This document shows, one piece after another, positions 7,380-15,193 of a stretch of DNA of 24,955 bases. This DNA comes from a virus: positions 1-24,955 of the IMG/VR virus record IMGVR_UViG_3300042863_001450; one strand, given 5' to 3'. Every line of letters begins with the position of its first letter. Positions within the stretch are counted from its first letter, which is position 1. Position numbers and translations under genes: made by a program. The notes under the pieces are model-generated. The model searched no databases and was not told the DNA's origin. It saw only the letters and a list, made by a program, of their open reading frames with translations.

Positions 7380-9384
7380 GTTTGACGTATTTTATTTTTC
7401 AGATGGGTATAAGCCAAATTTGTTCCCACACGAGAGATCGGTGGATTCATTCCAGCATGCGCAGAAGTTGAGTCGCACACGATTTTTCTGGATTGTGCAT
7501 TACTTAGCAGATTACCAAGACTGGGACTGGCTTTTTGAACCCCCTCCTTGGCAAGCCGATCAGCGGCATGCATGGGCCAGTCAATGGCAACCAGATTCGG
7601 GCACATACCTTGTGCCACGTGAGGGCTATGAACACACAAACTACCATACAGATCGTACAATCGCAAGACTGAGCAGTCGTGATGGATGGCGCATACCGTC
7701 AAACATAGATGCAGACAGTTTTGATTTCTCTTGGCACTCCTTACCCAGCGATCACTACCAACATCATTTCGGCACACAATGGCAATCAGCAGGTGGACCT
7801 GTGTATAATTTGGGTGCTGATTCAATCAAACTAGAAACAGCTCAACATGCTGTAGCAAAGCCTACCAAAAAATCGTGGACGGTTCCGCTAGGTGTTGAGC
7901 CGGTGGACCAGTCGTGGCATCCAAATCCCTTTGATCCTCCGTACATATACCAGTTTGGCACACAGCATCAACGCACCGGCGGGCCAGTATACACTGTAGC
8001 AGGTGCCACAGACATCAAGTATGTGGATCAAATACGTGCTATAACCAATCGAGTGGCCACTGCTGTATATGAAATAGATCACTTGTGTGGTGCGGCAGGC
8101 AAAATCGTCAACACCACACGGACTGTGCGCTACTTTGACAACTACAGAGATACACTAATACGCATTGCCAAGAGCATAGGCACCGAACATGAGTTTGTTT
8201 GGATATGCAGCAGTATCTGTGACTATACGGATTTTGACTTTTCATGGCATCCTGAACAATGGCAAGCCACCATGTTGCATGTGTTTGCCAGCAATGACCA
8301 AAAGTTTGGAGACACCTTCTTCATGCATGTGCCCACATTTGCTGCCAGAGCAGAAAAGAAAGCATTGTTGGAATGGTATGATGTAAACTTTATCAAAACC
8401 GCTGTGCCACGTAGACCCATGCCTGTTATACTTCACGATGGTGACAGTCATGTTGATGCAGTAAAGAACACTGACTGGGCAGGACCCTTGGCCACATTTA
8501 CCAACTACAATTATGTGCCCGGAAACATGGTCACTGTGCCACTGTGGCGCGAAGAGACCAAAACTATCATGCCCATCAGTGACGGTGCCGGCACAGTTGT
8601 GGTACCACGTACGGCTGTGCCTCACATAAAGACACAGTTGTATGACTATCCCTACATAGATCGAACACGGCGCATATTGCAAGACTCAGTGTTGGACATT
8701 GTATTCATCAGCAACGGTGAAATAAATGCTGGCATTTATTTTGAACATTTGCAATGGACAAAAAATTCAACCCGTGTTGCTGCGAACCAAATACATCATG
8801 TGTCGGGCATCAACGGACGTGTGGCAGCATATCAAGAGGCTGCCAGGCACAGTCGCACACCTTGGTTCTTTGCTGTGTTTGCCAAACTAGAAGTAACTGC
8901 GGATTTTGACTGGTCGTGGCAACCTGATCGCATGCAACAACCCAAGCACTATATATTTCACGCACACAATCCTGTGAACGGATTGGTGTATGGACATCAG
9001 GCCGTGATTGCATATAATAAACGGTTGGTGTTGGAGAACACAGGGCAAGGTCTGGACTTTACACTAGACCAACCACACGAAGTTGTGCCCATTGTGTCAG
9101 GCACAGCCATGTACCATGAATCGGATTGGATGTGCTGGCGCACTGCATTCCGTGAAGTGTTAAAACTGAAGGCCAGTTTGCCTGATGTGGAAAGCGAGCA
9201 CAGACTCAATCGTTGGCTCACTGTTGATACCACAGACGGGCAATGGAGTCGCAAAGGTGCAGAGGATGGTGCAGAGTATTATGATTCAGTTGGCGGCGAC
9301 TTTGACGCCTTGAAGAAAAGTTATGAGTGGTCTTGGTTGGCCACCTATGCGTTTGTCAAACGCAGTCTAACACCTGATCAATAA
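7378..9384 (+). CDS. Large repeat protein, glycosyltransferase-like, function unknown
   Basis: A 668-residue protein with no signal peptide or membrane segment. A unit of the form W/F-D-(F/W)-S-W-(H/Q)-P followed by an aromatic strand and a G-rich turn occurs about five times, near residues 47-80, 115-147, 177-208, 284-320 and 508-545. Examples are DFDFSWHPEQW at 285 and DFDWSWQPDRM at 509. The N-terminal DVFYFSDG (3-10) is echoed by DIVFISNGE (440-448), and TRFFWIVHYLADY (34-46) by TPWFFAVFAKLEV (494-506), so a larger block is also duplicated. The start-of-strand patterns are compatible with degenerate GT-A glycosyltransferase domains, but no convincing DxD site can be assigned. It lies alone on the plus strand between two minus-strand sugar-gene groups, overlapping one at the start and the other at the end. 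Confidence 0.75.
   Translation: MFDVFYFSDGYKPNLFPHERSVDSFQHAQKLSRTRFFWIVHYLADYQDWDWLFEPPPWQADQRHAWASQWQPDSGTYLVPREGYEHTNYHTDRTIARLSSRDGWRIPSNIDADSFDFSWHSLPSDHYQHHFGTQWQSAGGPVYNLGADSIKLETAQHAVAKPTKKSWTVPLGVEPVDQSWHPNPFDPPYIYQFGTQHQRTGGPVYTVAGATDIKYVDQIRAITNRVATAVYEIDHLCGAAGKIVNTTRTVRYFDNYRDTLIRIAKSIGTEHEFVWICSSICDYTDFDFSWHPEQWQATMLHVFASNDQKFGDTFFMHVPTFAARAEKKALLEWYDVNFIKTAVPRRPMPVILHDGDSHVDAVKNTDWAGPLATFTNYNYVPGNMVTVPLWREETKTIMPISDGAGTVVVPRTAVPHIKTQLYDYPYIDRTRRILQDSVLDIVFISNGEINAGIYFEHLQWTKNSTRVAANQIHHVSGINGRVAAYQEAARHSRTPWFFAVFAKLEVTADFDWSWQPDRMQQPKHYIFHAHNPVNGLVYGHQAVIAYNKRLVLENTGQGLDFTLDQPHEVVPIVSGTAMYHESDWMCWRTAFREVLKLKASLPDVESEHRLNRWLTVDTTDGQWSRKGAEDGAEYYDSVGGDFDALKKSYEWSWLATYAFVKRSLTPDQ
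7389..7417 (-). promoter_or_regulatory. Possible sigma70-like promoter inside the divergent gene
   Basis: On the minus strand TTGGCT (7412-7417) is followed, 17 bases on, by TAAAAT (7389-7394). The ATG of the 395-residue gene starts nine bases after the -10, so the transcript would be nearly leaderless. The element lies within the first codons of the plus-strand gene. Four of six -35 positions and five of six -10 positions match the sigma70 consensus. Chance is not excluded in AT-rich DNA. Confidence 0.35.
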
Positions 9385-10441
9385 TGTATTCAACTTCCAA
9401 GTCTGTTAGTTCAGGATAGATAGGAAGGCTCAAACATCTACGTGCCAGACTGCTGCCGGCACTGAGCAAGTCTGGACACAGATAGTGTTGATACGCTGGT
9501 AACTCGTGCATGGGTGTTGGGTAGTGTACTTTGGTCTCAACACCACGCAAGGCAAGGTTGCGTTGCAAGATATCTCGATTGTCCACATGAATCACAAATT
9601 TGTGAAAACAGTGTTTGTCAAAGTTGCTATCATCAATCAAGCAAGTGATCCAAGGCTTGCCCTTTAGCATCTCCATCCAGTGTTTGGCAATGGTTCGCCT
9701 GCGTTGTTGCCACTGATCGATATAACGAGTCTTTACCAACATCTGCGCACAGTCTATTTCACTCATTCTACTGTTGGTACCAATTTCTGCGTGTCGGCTG
9801 TGCTTGCCATTGCTGATCCAATTCTGGGCAAAATCTTTCAAGCCAGCATTGGCAGTGATCACAGCACCACCATTGCCATAGTTGGCTAGATTTTTTGTGG
9901 GATCAAAACTGATGGCACAGTCACCCACACGTTGACAGTCATTGCTGAGCCAGTGCTGTGCCCCATCTTCTATGATGGGATGAGTCAGTGCCCATAATGT
10001 TTGTGTCATGTTGGCAACAGATTGCCCGTACAGGCCCACGCCACAAATGGCCTGTACGTCTGTGTTGTGCTCAAGTTTGGCCAAGTCCATCACACCATAC
10101 TGATCAGTGTCTACTATGTGTATGTTCCAACCTGCTCGCACAAATGCGTTTAGTGTGGCAGGATAAGTCATTGTAGGCACAGCCACAGTAGGAATATCAG
10201 GAACACCCAGTTGTGTTCGATACCATTCGGCAATGATCTCCAGGGCTTGTGTGCCCGAGTGGCAGGTCACAGCATAGGGTTGATGATTGCGTCTAGCCAG
10301 CCAATCTTCAAACTCATAGGTGTAGTTGCCGCTCATGAGTTGCCCTGAACGCAACACAATATCTGTTGCATCCAGAATTTCAGTGCGGAGATTGTTATAC
10401 TGTTTTCGGATTCCAGTAAACGGAATTGTCAAGCCACTCAT
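9356..10441 (-). CDS. DegT/DnrJ/EryC1/StrS-family PLP aminotransferase
   Basis: Sugar aminotransferases of this family move an amino group, usually from glutamate or glutamine, to a keto-sugar nucleotide. The 361 residues fit. Visible are IPFTGIRKQYNNL at 6-18, CHSGTQALEI at 60-69 (PLP phosphate contact), IIEDGAQHW at 156-164 with the ring-binding Asp159, SFDPTKNLANYGNGGAV at 178-194 with the PLP lysine Lys183, and GTNSRMSEIDCAQM at 221-234, the usual lobe near the active site. A purine-rich GAAGGA stretch lies about 13 bases before the ATG. It overlaps the upstream epimerase gene by 47 bases, strongly suggesting they share a pathway. Its end overlaps convergently the end of the 668-residue gene by 29 bases. 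The product would be an amino sugar, a plausible acceptor for the amidinotransferase. Confidence 0.92.
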   Translation of the reverse strand: MSGLTIPFTGIRKQYNNLRTEILDATDIVLRSGQLMSGNYTYEFEDWLARRNHQPYAVTCHSGTQALEIIAEWYRTQLGVPDIPTVAVPTMTYPATLNAFVRAGWNIHIVDTDQYGVMDLAKLEHNTDVQAICGVGLYGQSVANMTQTLWALTHPIIEDGAQHWLSNDCQRVGDCAISFDPTKNLANYGNGGAVITANAGLKDFAQNWISNGKHSRHAEIGTNSRMSEIDCAQMLVKTRYIDQWQQRRRTIAKHWMEMLKGKPWITCLIDDSNFDKHCFHKFVIHVDNRDILQRNLALRGVETKVHYPTPMHELPAYQHYLCPDLLSAGSSLARRCLSLPIYPELTDLEVEYIIDQVLDCV

Positions 10442-11363
10442 AATACTTTTGGAATCCTTCTTCTACATCTACTTTTGGATCAAAACTCAAGATGGTCTTT
10501 GCACGATCAATGTTCAACGCACCGCGGCTGGGAAAGTCTGCATCTTTGTCACGCACCTCAATAGTACCCTTGCCCACAATCTTCACAATCATTTCAGCAG
10601 CTTCCAACAAACTTACTGAATGGCTCTTGGTGATATTGAATGTCATGTTGCGGCACATGATACGTGTTGCGGCAGCAACAATACCATCGGCGGCATCATC
10701 CACATAGGTAAAGTCTAGTGTTTCGTTCGCTCCATTAACTCGGAGCACTCCGCCGCGCATTGCTGTGAGCATGAATTTTGCAACGACTCGGTCTTCAACA
10801 TCAAGTGGCCCATAAACAGCACTGGGGCGAATAATAACATACTCAAAATTACAACGACGAGCATAATCTTTGACAAGGTCTTCTCCACATAGTTTCATTA
10901 TTCCATACTGCCCTTGCGGACGGCACGTATCATCTTCCAACACATCATCTTCAAAGTCTCCGTACACCATGCTTGAACTGATGTACACAAACCGTTCAAT
11001 TTTGTGTTTTTTGGCACTCTCAAGCAAGTTGATCAACCCCTTCATCATGACATCCGCACCCAGCGCAGGGTTGGCATTGACCACTTTCTGTCGGGGGAAA
11101 CTTGCGCAGTGAACGATGACTTTGGGTTGCTCTTTGCCAATCACATAGTCTACAGGACCTGCGTTTGTGATGTCTGTGTTATACACAGGATGATTATCAA
11201 TCTTGGCAAGACGCTCGGCCATCAAGTAGTCTATTTCTGATTGTGGGATAATACCATACGTGGTCTTGGTGTCCATGATCACAGTTTTCTCACCACGTGC
11301 TTGTAGTCGTTGTACTATGTTGTGCCCAATGAGGCCTAGGCCGCCTGTTACTAAAAATGTCAT
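10395..11363 (-). CDS. NAD-dependent epimerase/dehydratase (extended SDR)
   Basis: A 322-residue extended short-chain dehydrogenase, the family that epimerises or dehydrates nucleotide sugars. It shows the dinucleotide motif TGGLGLIG at 6-13, an acidic Asp31 at the end of strand 2 pointing to NAD, ISSSMVYGD at 128-136 with the catalytic Ser, and YGIMK at 153-157 with the catalytic Tyr and Lys. IIRPSAVYGP at 177-186 is the usual substrate-domain entry. GGAG lies six to seven bases before the ATG. It is coupled to the radical SAM gene upstream (ATGA) and to the aminotransferase downstream. Dehydratase and epimerase cannot be told apart by eye; pairing with a DegT aminotransferase makes a keto-sugar-forming step plausible. 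Confidence 0.9.
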   Translation of the reverse strand: MTFLVTGGLGLIGHNIVQRLQARGEKTVIMDTKTTYGIIPQSEIDYLMAERLAKIDNHPVYNTDITNAGPVDYVIGKEQPKVIVHCASFPRQKVVNANPALGADVMMKGLINLLESAKKHKIERFVYISSSMVYGDFEDDVLEDDTCRPQGQYGIMKLCGEDLVKDYARRCNFEYVIIRPSAVYGPLDVEDRVVAKFMLTAMRGGVLRVNGANETLDFTYVDDAADGIVAAATRIMCRNMTFNITKSHSVSLLEAAEMIVKIVGKGTIEVRDKDADFPSRGALNIDRAKTILSFDPKVDVEEGFQKYYEWLDNSVYWNPKTV

Positions 11364-12865
11364 ATCATGCTCCGAGCTTGTGCTAATTCAGGAATGTAGT
11401 CAGCCAAAAGACTGCCACGTGATTTATCCAATTTATCGTTAAATTCATAAAACTTGTTTAATTTGTTTGCGTCCAGTTGATATTGATTGGTATACCAATC
11501 CAACATTGCATCCACTTGTGTTTTGCAAGATCTTCCGTTTGAATAGTACACTTGTGTTTGTGTGCATCTTTTCATGGAGTCTATTACCAAGTCAGGGCAA
11601 GGATGGTTGTATGGATTCATCATGTCATCAGCAAATCCAGCATATTGCACCAGCAGGCTTGCAGTAGGAAATTCTTGATCATAAAATTCAAAAATTTCGT
11701 GCATACGAGTAGCATTGTAAACAGAAAAAACAGTTTGCAGTCCAACTTTGTGACCATGATCCAACAGCATATGAGTATTCTTGGTCACAGTGTCGAAGTC
11801 GCTGCCCCAACGAATATAGTCGCCTACTTTTTTATAACCATCAAAACTTACTGAAAAACAAACATCAGTGAACTTGCTGAATAGTTTCATTATCTTGTCA
11901 CTGAATTTCATACCGTTGGTTCCAATTACCAGTTCAAAGTCAGTATGTCCATGTGCGATGCATTTGGTCAAGAAATCATAAAATTCTGTCATCACCGTGG
12001 GTTCTCCACCTCCAACATAAATTCTTTTTACAGTGTCAAAGTCCACATGCTCAAAAGTTATGTTTGCTTGTTGATAATGCCACAGTGGAATGTTGATGGT
12101 TTTCCATTCTTTTTCAATCAAATGACTACGCACATTGTCACAAGTACGGCACATGATGTTGCATTTGTTGTTGGGACGTATTTCATAATATGCTGGGGCA
12201 TCAATTTTGCTAAAGTCATCTACAGAGGTAAAATCTAATCTAGTGGTCCATTCAAGAGTTTCAAATTGTCTTGTGCTTTCTTGGCCAACTGATTCTTGTT
12301 GGTAGCAATCTTGACACCATTCAGTGACTGCTTCTCCACGCAACATTTTTTCACGCATGGCATTGTATTTGTTGTTGGTACGCCAATCTTCAATGTTGTT
12401 TACTTGGGTAAATGCGTCAAAATTTTTGGGACATACCCCTGTGCTTCCAAGATTGTCAATCAGTCCTAAAAATGGATAGAAGCAAACACTTTTGTTTTCT
12501 CTCAGCACGTTGTGCCAATAACTGATATTTTTATTGCACTCGTTGTCTCGATAAACCACATTGTGCCCAGTTTGTTCTAGATCATACATCAGTCTAAATG
12601 TTCCCACAAATGATTTCCAGTGTGGATATGATTCTTTGGCTTGATCTAACATTATGATCTGATCAAAATTCAATGCTATAGGTGCAATTGCACCAGGTGG
12701 CATGTCAGCTATACTGACATGATAGTATCCAAAATCAACAGGAACAAATGACTCGTCGGTAACAAGTCCGTGATTTACAGTCTGTTGATTTTTTGACAAC
12801 TGAGAAACTTGATGATCAGTATCTTCAGTCTCGTTGCCTATGCACAAGATTTTTTGATTAAACAT
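11360..12865 (-). CDS. Radical SAM protein with an N-terminal shared module and SPASM-like region
   Basis: About 501 residues from ATG 12865. An in-frame TTG at 12895 is possible, but neither start has a clear Shine-Dalgarno. The radical SAM cluster site is KCNIMCRTC, with Cys at about 235, 239 and 242, and YVGGGEPT follows at about 283-290. Before that core, at about 128-190, lies a SPASM-like stretch: CFYPFLGLIDN, GVCPKNF, and WCQDC with two more Cys. The first 110 residues, with GYYHVSIADMPPG, resemble the first 95 of the SGNH-like protein two genes away. Radical SAM proteins of this general kind are recurrent in marine phages; the reaction is unknown. In this setting a role in sugar or peptide modification is a guess. 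It couples to the epimerase downstream (ATGA). Confidence 0.85.
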   Translation of the reverse strand: MFNQKILCIGNETEDTDHQVSQLSKNQQTVNHGLVTDESFVPVDFGYYHVSIADMPPGAIAPIALNFDQIIMLDQAKESYPHWKSFVGTFRLMYDLEQTGHNVVYRDNECNKNISYWHNVLRENKSVCFYPFLGLIDNLGSTGVCPKNFDAFTQVNNIEDWRTNNKYNAMREKMLRGEAVTEWCQDCYQQESVGQESTRQFETLEWTTRLDFTSVDDFSKIDAPAYYEIRPNNKCNIMCRTCDNVRSHLIEKEWKTINIPLWHYQQANITFEHVDFDTVKRIYVGGGEPTVMTEFYDFLTKCIAHGHTDFELVIGTNGMKFSDKIMKLFSKFTDVCFSVSFDGYKKVGDYIRWGSDFDTVTKNTHMLLDHGHKVGLQTVFSVYNATRMHEIFEFYDQEFPTASLLVQYAGFADDMMNPYNHPCPDLVIDSMKRCTQTQVYYSNGRSCKTQVDAMLDWYTNQYQLDANKLNKFYEFNDKLDKSRGSLLADYIPELAQARSMI

Positions 12866-12901
12866 ATTGGGGGATTGGATTGGGGGAAGTGTCAAATATA
12901 T

Positions 12902-13222
12902 TTATTTAAATTTCAACCTAAAAAATGTTTGATTTGGCTCGCTGAGCCGGGCTATGATTTTATACCGGTGTCCATAACTGCTGTGGTCTACCTGACGAAT
13001 CCAGTACGGTGCTTCCACAGCATGAGCCATCACAAACTTTCCTGCCTGGCTTTCTTGCCATTCCCAGATTGGTTGCGCCGCATACAAGTCTGGATCTTCT
13101 ACATCGCCCATGGTGAACTCATGCACACAAATATCACTAAAACGTACAACATTGTTGTCGATGATTTTGTATTCCGGGTCTTGGTATTGTTTGTATTCAG
13201 AGTATAGAGTATTGATTGACAT
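12902..13222 (-). CDS. Conserved phage protein of unknown function (MGDVEDPDLYAA type)
   Basis: A 106-residue soluble protein. The segment FTMGDVEDPDLYAAQPIWEW (36-55), followed by GKFVMAHAVE, a WIRQVDH stretch and YGHRYKIIARL, matches, from memory, an uncharacterised family seen often in T4-like marine phages. The conserved acidic EDPDLY and the alternating strand pattern toward the end suggest a compact alpha/beta fold; no function is known to me. The ATG lies only five bases after a TATAAT, with no Shine-Dalgarno. Either the message is leaderless, the gene is read from an upstream transcript, or that element is not a promoter. It sits between the SGNH-like and the radical SAM gene. Confidence 0.75.
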   Translation of the reverse strand: MSINTLYSEYKQYQDPEYKIIDNNVVRFSDICVHEFTMGDVEDPDLYAAQPIWEWQESQAGKFVMAHAVEAPYWIRQVDHSSYGHRYKIIARLSEPNQTFFRLKFK

Positions 13223-13227
13223 GCAAC

Positions 13228-13256
13228 ATTATAGCAAATTAATCAGGAACATGCAA
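13228..13256 (-). promoter_or_regulatory. Possible sigma70-like promoter
   Basis: On the minus strand TTGCAT (13251-13256) and TATAAT (13228-13233) are 17 bases apart. The -10 is a perfect consensus hexamer, but the next gene's ATG begins five bases later, leaving at most a base or so of leader. The element covers the short gap and the end of the SGNH-like gene. Confidence 0.4.
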
Positions 13257-14208
13257 GTGGGCCTTGCAATTTTTGATAGATTTGATCAGCATAAAATTGG
13301 TGTGTGATGTATCCTGGGTGTGTCCCGTCAGATCCCATATCAATAAACAGTTTATCCCAATTTCGTCCCCATAACTTGTATAACATGATAAAGTTTGGTT
13401 GATCCTTTAGATATTCGCAAACACAGTCATCTAGTAAAGATGCAATTACTAGTTTTGCATTGATCTTTTGACAAAAAGTTATCACTTGAAAAATACTGAT
13501 CAGTGATTTATAAAACAAATGATCACTAGCAAGCGTGTCAGCGTTTACTAGATTATGATGTTTTGAATGTTTTTCTAATGAGTTTGCCATCACGTGAGAC
13601 AGAGCATTATCAATAAAAAACGGAGTCCTGGACCAGGAGGTAACACCCCATACCACAATATCACCAGACCTTATGTCAGATCTTAAAATTTGGTCAGCAG
13701 CCCATACAATTGATGAACCACTACAGGTTAAAAAACTTGCTGCAATATTCAATTGATTGGCCAACAATTGCCCATATCGTGTTTGTTCTGTTACACCTAT
13801 GCCGTGACTGATACTACATCCTGCAACCCATAGTTGTTTTTTTTGAGTTTTTCTTTGGTCTACTAAATGCAGTACCGCATCTTTATTAATTTGAACTTTG
13901 GGTTCAAAGTTTTCAACTTGGCATTTAAATCTAAATACGTTTAGATAATCTTCAGTCCAGTGTTGCATCTTACTTGTTTTTTTATGCTGGTCAGACCATT
14001 TATCTGGAGGTGCATATACAATTTTGTTTGCTTGTCTCAGTACTGAACTAAAGTTTAGTAAAGTGCTTAGATCTGCAATGCTGGTGTAGTAGGTACCTGG
14101 CGCTAAATTAGCAAAATTTTTATCTGTAATTAACTTTGCACCAGGATCAACTGCGTGACACAATATCGAAAGATATTCCCCAACATCGCCAACGTATACT
14201 GTGATCAT
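13243..14208 (-). CDS. SGNH/GDSL hydrolase-like protein with an extra N-terminal module
   Basis: A 321-residue protein in two parts. Residues 1-95 form a module with GTYYTSIADLSTL at 38-50 and KIVYAPPDKWSD at 62-73, akin to the start of the nearby radical SAM protein. From about 120 on it looks like an SGNH hydrolase: LWVAGCSISHGIG at 126-138 with Ser132 as the likely nucleophile, CSGSS at 162-166 as block II, VVWGVTSWSR at 185-194 where block III would lie but without the usual GxND, and GSDGTHPGY at 292-300 giving the Asp294/His297 pair of block V. Members remove acyl or acetyl groups from sugars, or act as acetyltransferase partners. It is coupled to ThyX (ATGA overlap) and is more AT-rich than its neighbours. 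Confidence 0.72.
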   Translation of the reverse strand: MITVYVGDVGEYLSILCHAVDPGAKLITDKNFANLAPGTYYTSIADLSTLLNFSSVLRQANKIVYAPPDKWSDQHKKTSKMQHWTEDYLNVFRFKCQVENFEPKVQINKDAVLHLVDQRKTQKKQLWVAGCSISHGIGVTEQTRYGQLLANQLNIAASFLTCSGSSIVWAADQILRSDIRSGDIVVWGVTSWSRTPFFIDNALSHVMANSLEKHSKHHNLVNADTLASDHLFYKSLISIFQVITFCQKINAKLVIASLLDDCVCEYLKDQPNFIMLYKLWGRNWDKLFIDMGSDGTHPGYITHQFYADQIYQKLQGPLACS

Positions 14209-14894
14209 TCACAGTTGATCTCTAATGTTGATGCCATTGGAAAGATTGCTGCAATGGCTTCTGCACAGGCTCGGGCCACTTCCTGGTGTTCTTTTTGTGT
14301 GCCGTTGGCTGATCGCAATTCAATAAAGTGGATCCATGATCGTAATGTGCCGTTCATGTACAATCGGCTTGACATCATGCCTTCGGGCAACACAGCACGG
14401 GCCTGTTCCTTGGCAATGCCATTGTCAATGGCCCAGTTGTAGGCTTCAATGGCAGCAAGTTTAACTCTAGTTTGAGCACGTTCCCAGTCCTGTGCCAGTC
14501 GACGTGCTTCAGGATTGTCTTGTACAACTTCTATGCTGTTCTGTCTGTTCTTGGGGTCTTGCAGTCGGGCTTCTCGGAATACGAATTCAAGATCCTTTGT
14601 TGGATCAGCATAACGTTGCGAAAACTCTTGGAAGCTGAAACTTCTGTGGCGAAGGATTTGCCGCGCAATATCTCTTGTTGTCGTAATTTCCATGCAAGCA
14701 CTGACCATTTCAAGGGGACTCCAGTGCTGGTGTCGAACAAGATACCGGATAAGTTTTTCGCTAGTGTCTGTGTTGAATTGGTTGGAGGGATTGCTGACAC
14801 GGGCGCAGTACGCAATGAGTTCCTGTGCATTGCCAATGCCTTGGCTTGCAAATTCCTTGGTAGGTTGGCTATAGCTGAGTAAGCGAACATTCAT
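14205..14894 (-). CDS. thyX: Flavin-dependent thymidylate synthase ThyX
   Basis: ThyX makes dTMP from dUMP using FAD, NADPH and methylenetetrahydrofolate, and is the usual thymidylate synthase of many marine phages. At 229 residues the length is normal. The signature RHR-x7-S is at 82-92 within LRHRSFSFQEFSQRY. The C-terminal nucleotide-binding region follows the family: ARAVLPEGMMSSRLYMNGTL and then RSWIHFIELR. All key residues look intact. It is coupled upstream to a 100-residue phage gene (ATGA) and downstream to the SGNH-like gene (ATGA). It supplies thymidylate for phage DNA synthesis; nothing here shows that it makes a modified base. Confidence 0.96.
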   Translation of the reverse strand: MNVRLLSYSQPTKEFASQGIGNAQELIAYCARVSNPSNQFNTDTSEKLIRYLVRHQHWSPLEMVSACMEITTTRDIARQILRHRSFSFQEFSQRYADPTKDLEFVFREARLQDPKNRQNSIEVVQDNPEARRLAQDWERAQTRVKLAAIEAYNWAIDNGIAKEQARAVLPEGMMSSRLYMNGTLRSWIHFIELRSANGTQKEHQEVARACAEAIAAIFPMASTLEINCE

Positions 14895-15193
14895 AAGTCT
14901 TTTAGTAGTTTGTCTGTTTCAGGTTGCACAATAGTGGCAATGGCACCAACGTCAAGAATAAAATCAACGTCACGCACTTGCTCACCCAGATCGGCCAAGG
15001 TTCTTGACATTACAGTTTCAATCTCATTGAAGTCAAGACCTTGACGTCGTAGCAGGTCAAGATTGATGGTGCGTTGCCGCTTGCCATGCAACTTAACCAC
15101 AACTTTTTTAATGCACTCAAGTGGAACGTCTGTGATGTCTACATCATTAATAATGTGTTCCCAGCGTTCCAAGAACTCTTCACTGAACTGCAT
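14891..15193 (-). CDS. Small conserved phage protein of unknown function
   Basis: A 100-residue protein. It begins FSEEFLERWEHIINDVDITD and then has VPLECIKKVVVKL, QRTINLDLLRRQGLD, a VRDVDFILDV segment and VQPETDKLL at the end. From memory this pattern is common and well conserved in marine T4-like phages, but I know no function. It is acidic, soluble and mostly helical with a short beta segment. Its start overlaps the end of the 241-residue gene by 14 bases, and its stop overlaps the thyX start (ATGA), so it belongs to a tightly coupled run. Confidence 0.8.
   Translation of the reverse strand: MQFSEEFLERWEHIINDVDITDVPLECIKKVVVKLHGKRQRTINLDLLRRQGLDFNEIETVMSRTLADLGEQVRDVDFILDVGAIATIVQPETDKLLKDL

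Noticed and set aside
7367-7825. A 152-codon minus-strand ORF over the start of the 668-residue gene.
   Set aside because: It is antisense to a well-supported long gene, has Cys- and His-rich content without motif, and also overlaps the start of the minus-strand glycosyltransferase-like gene.
8242-8682. A 146-codon minus-strand ORF within the 668-residue gene.
   Set aside because: Shadow of the plus-strand repeat protein; no Shine-Dalgarno or recognisable domain.
12866-12895. TTG 12895 as start of the radical SAM gene, with TTGACA as a promoter -35.
   Set aside because: No -10 is found at 16-18 bases after TTGACA, and ATG 12865 gives the more natural start MFNQKILCIGNE.
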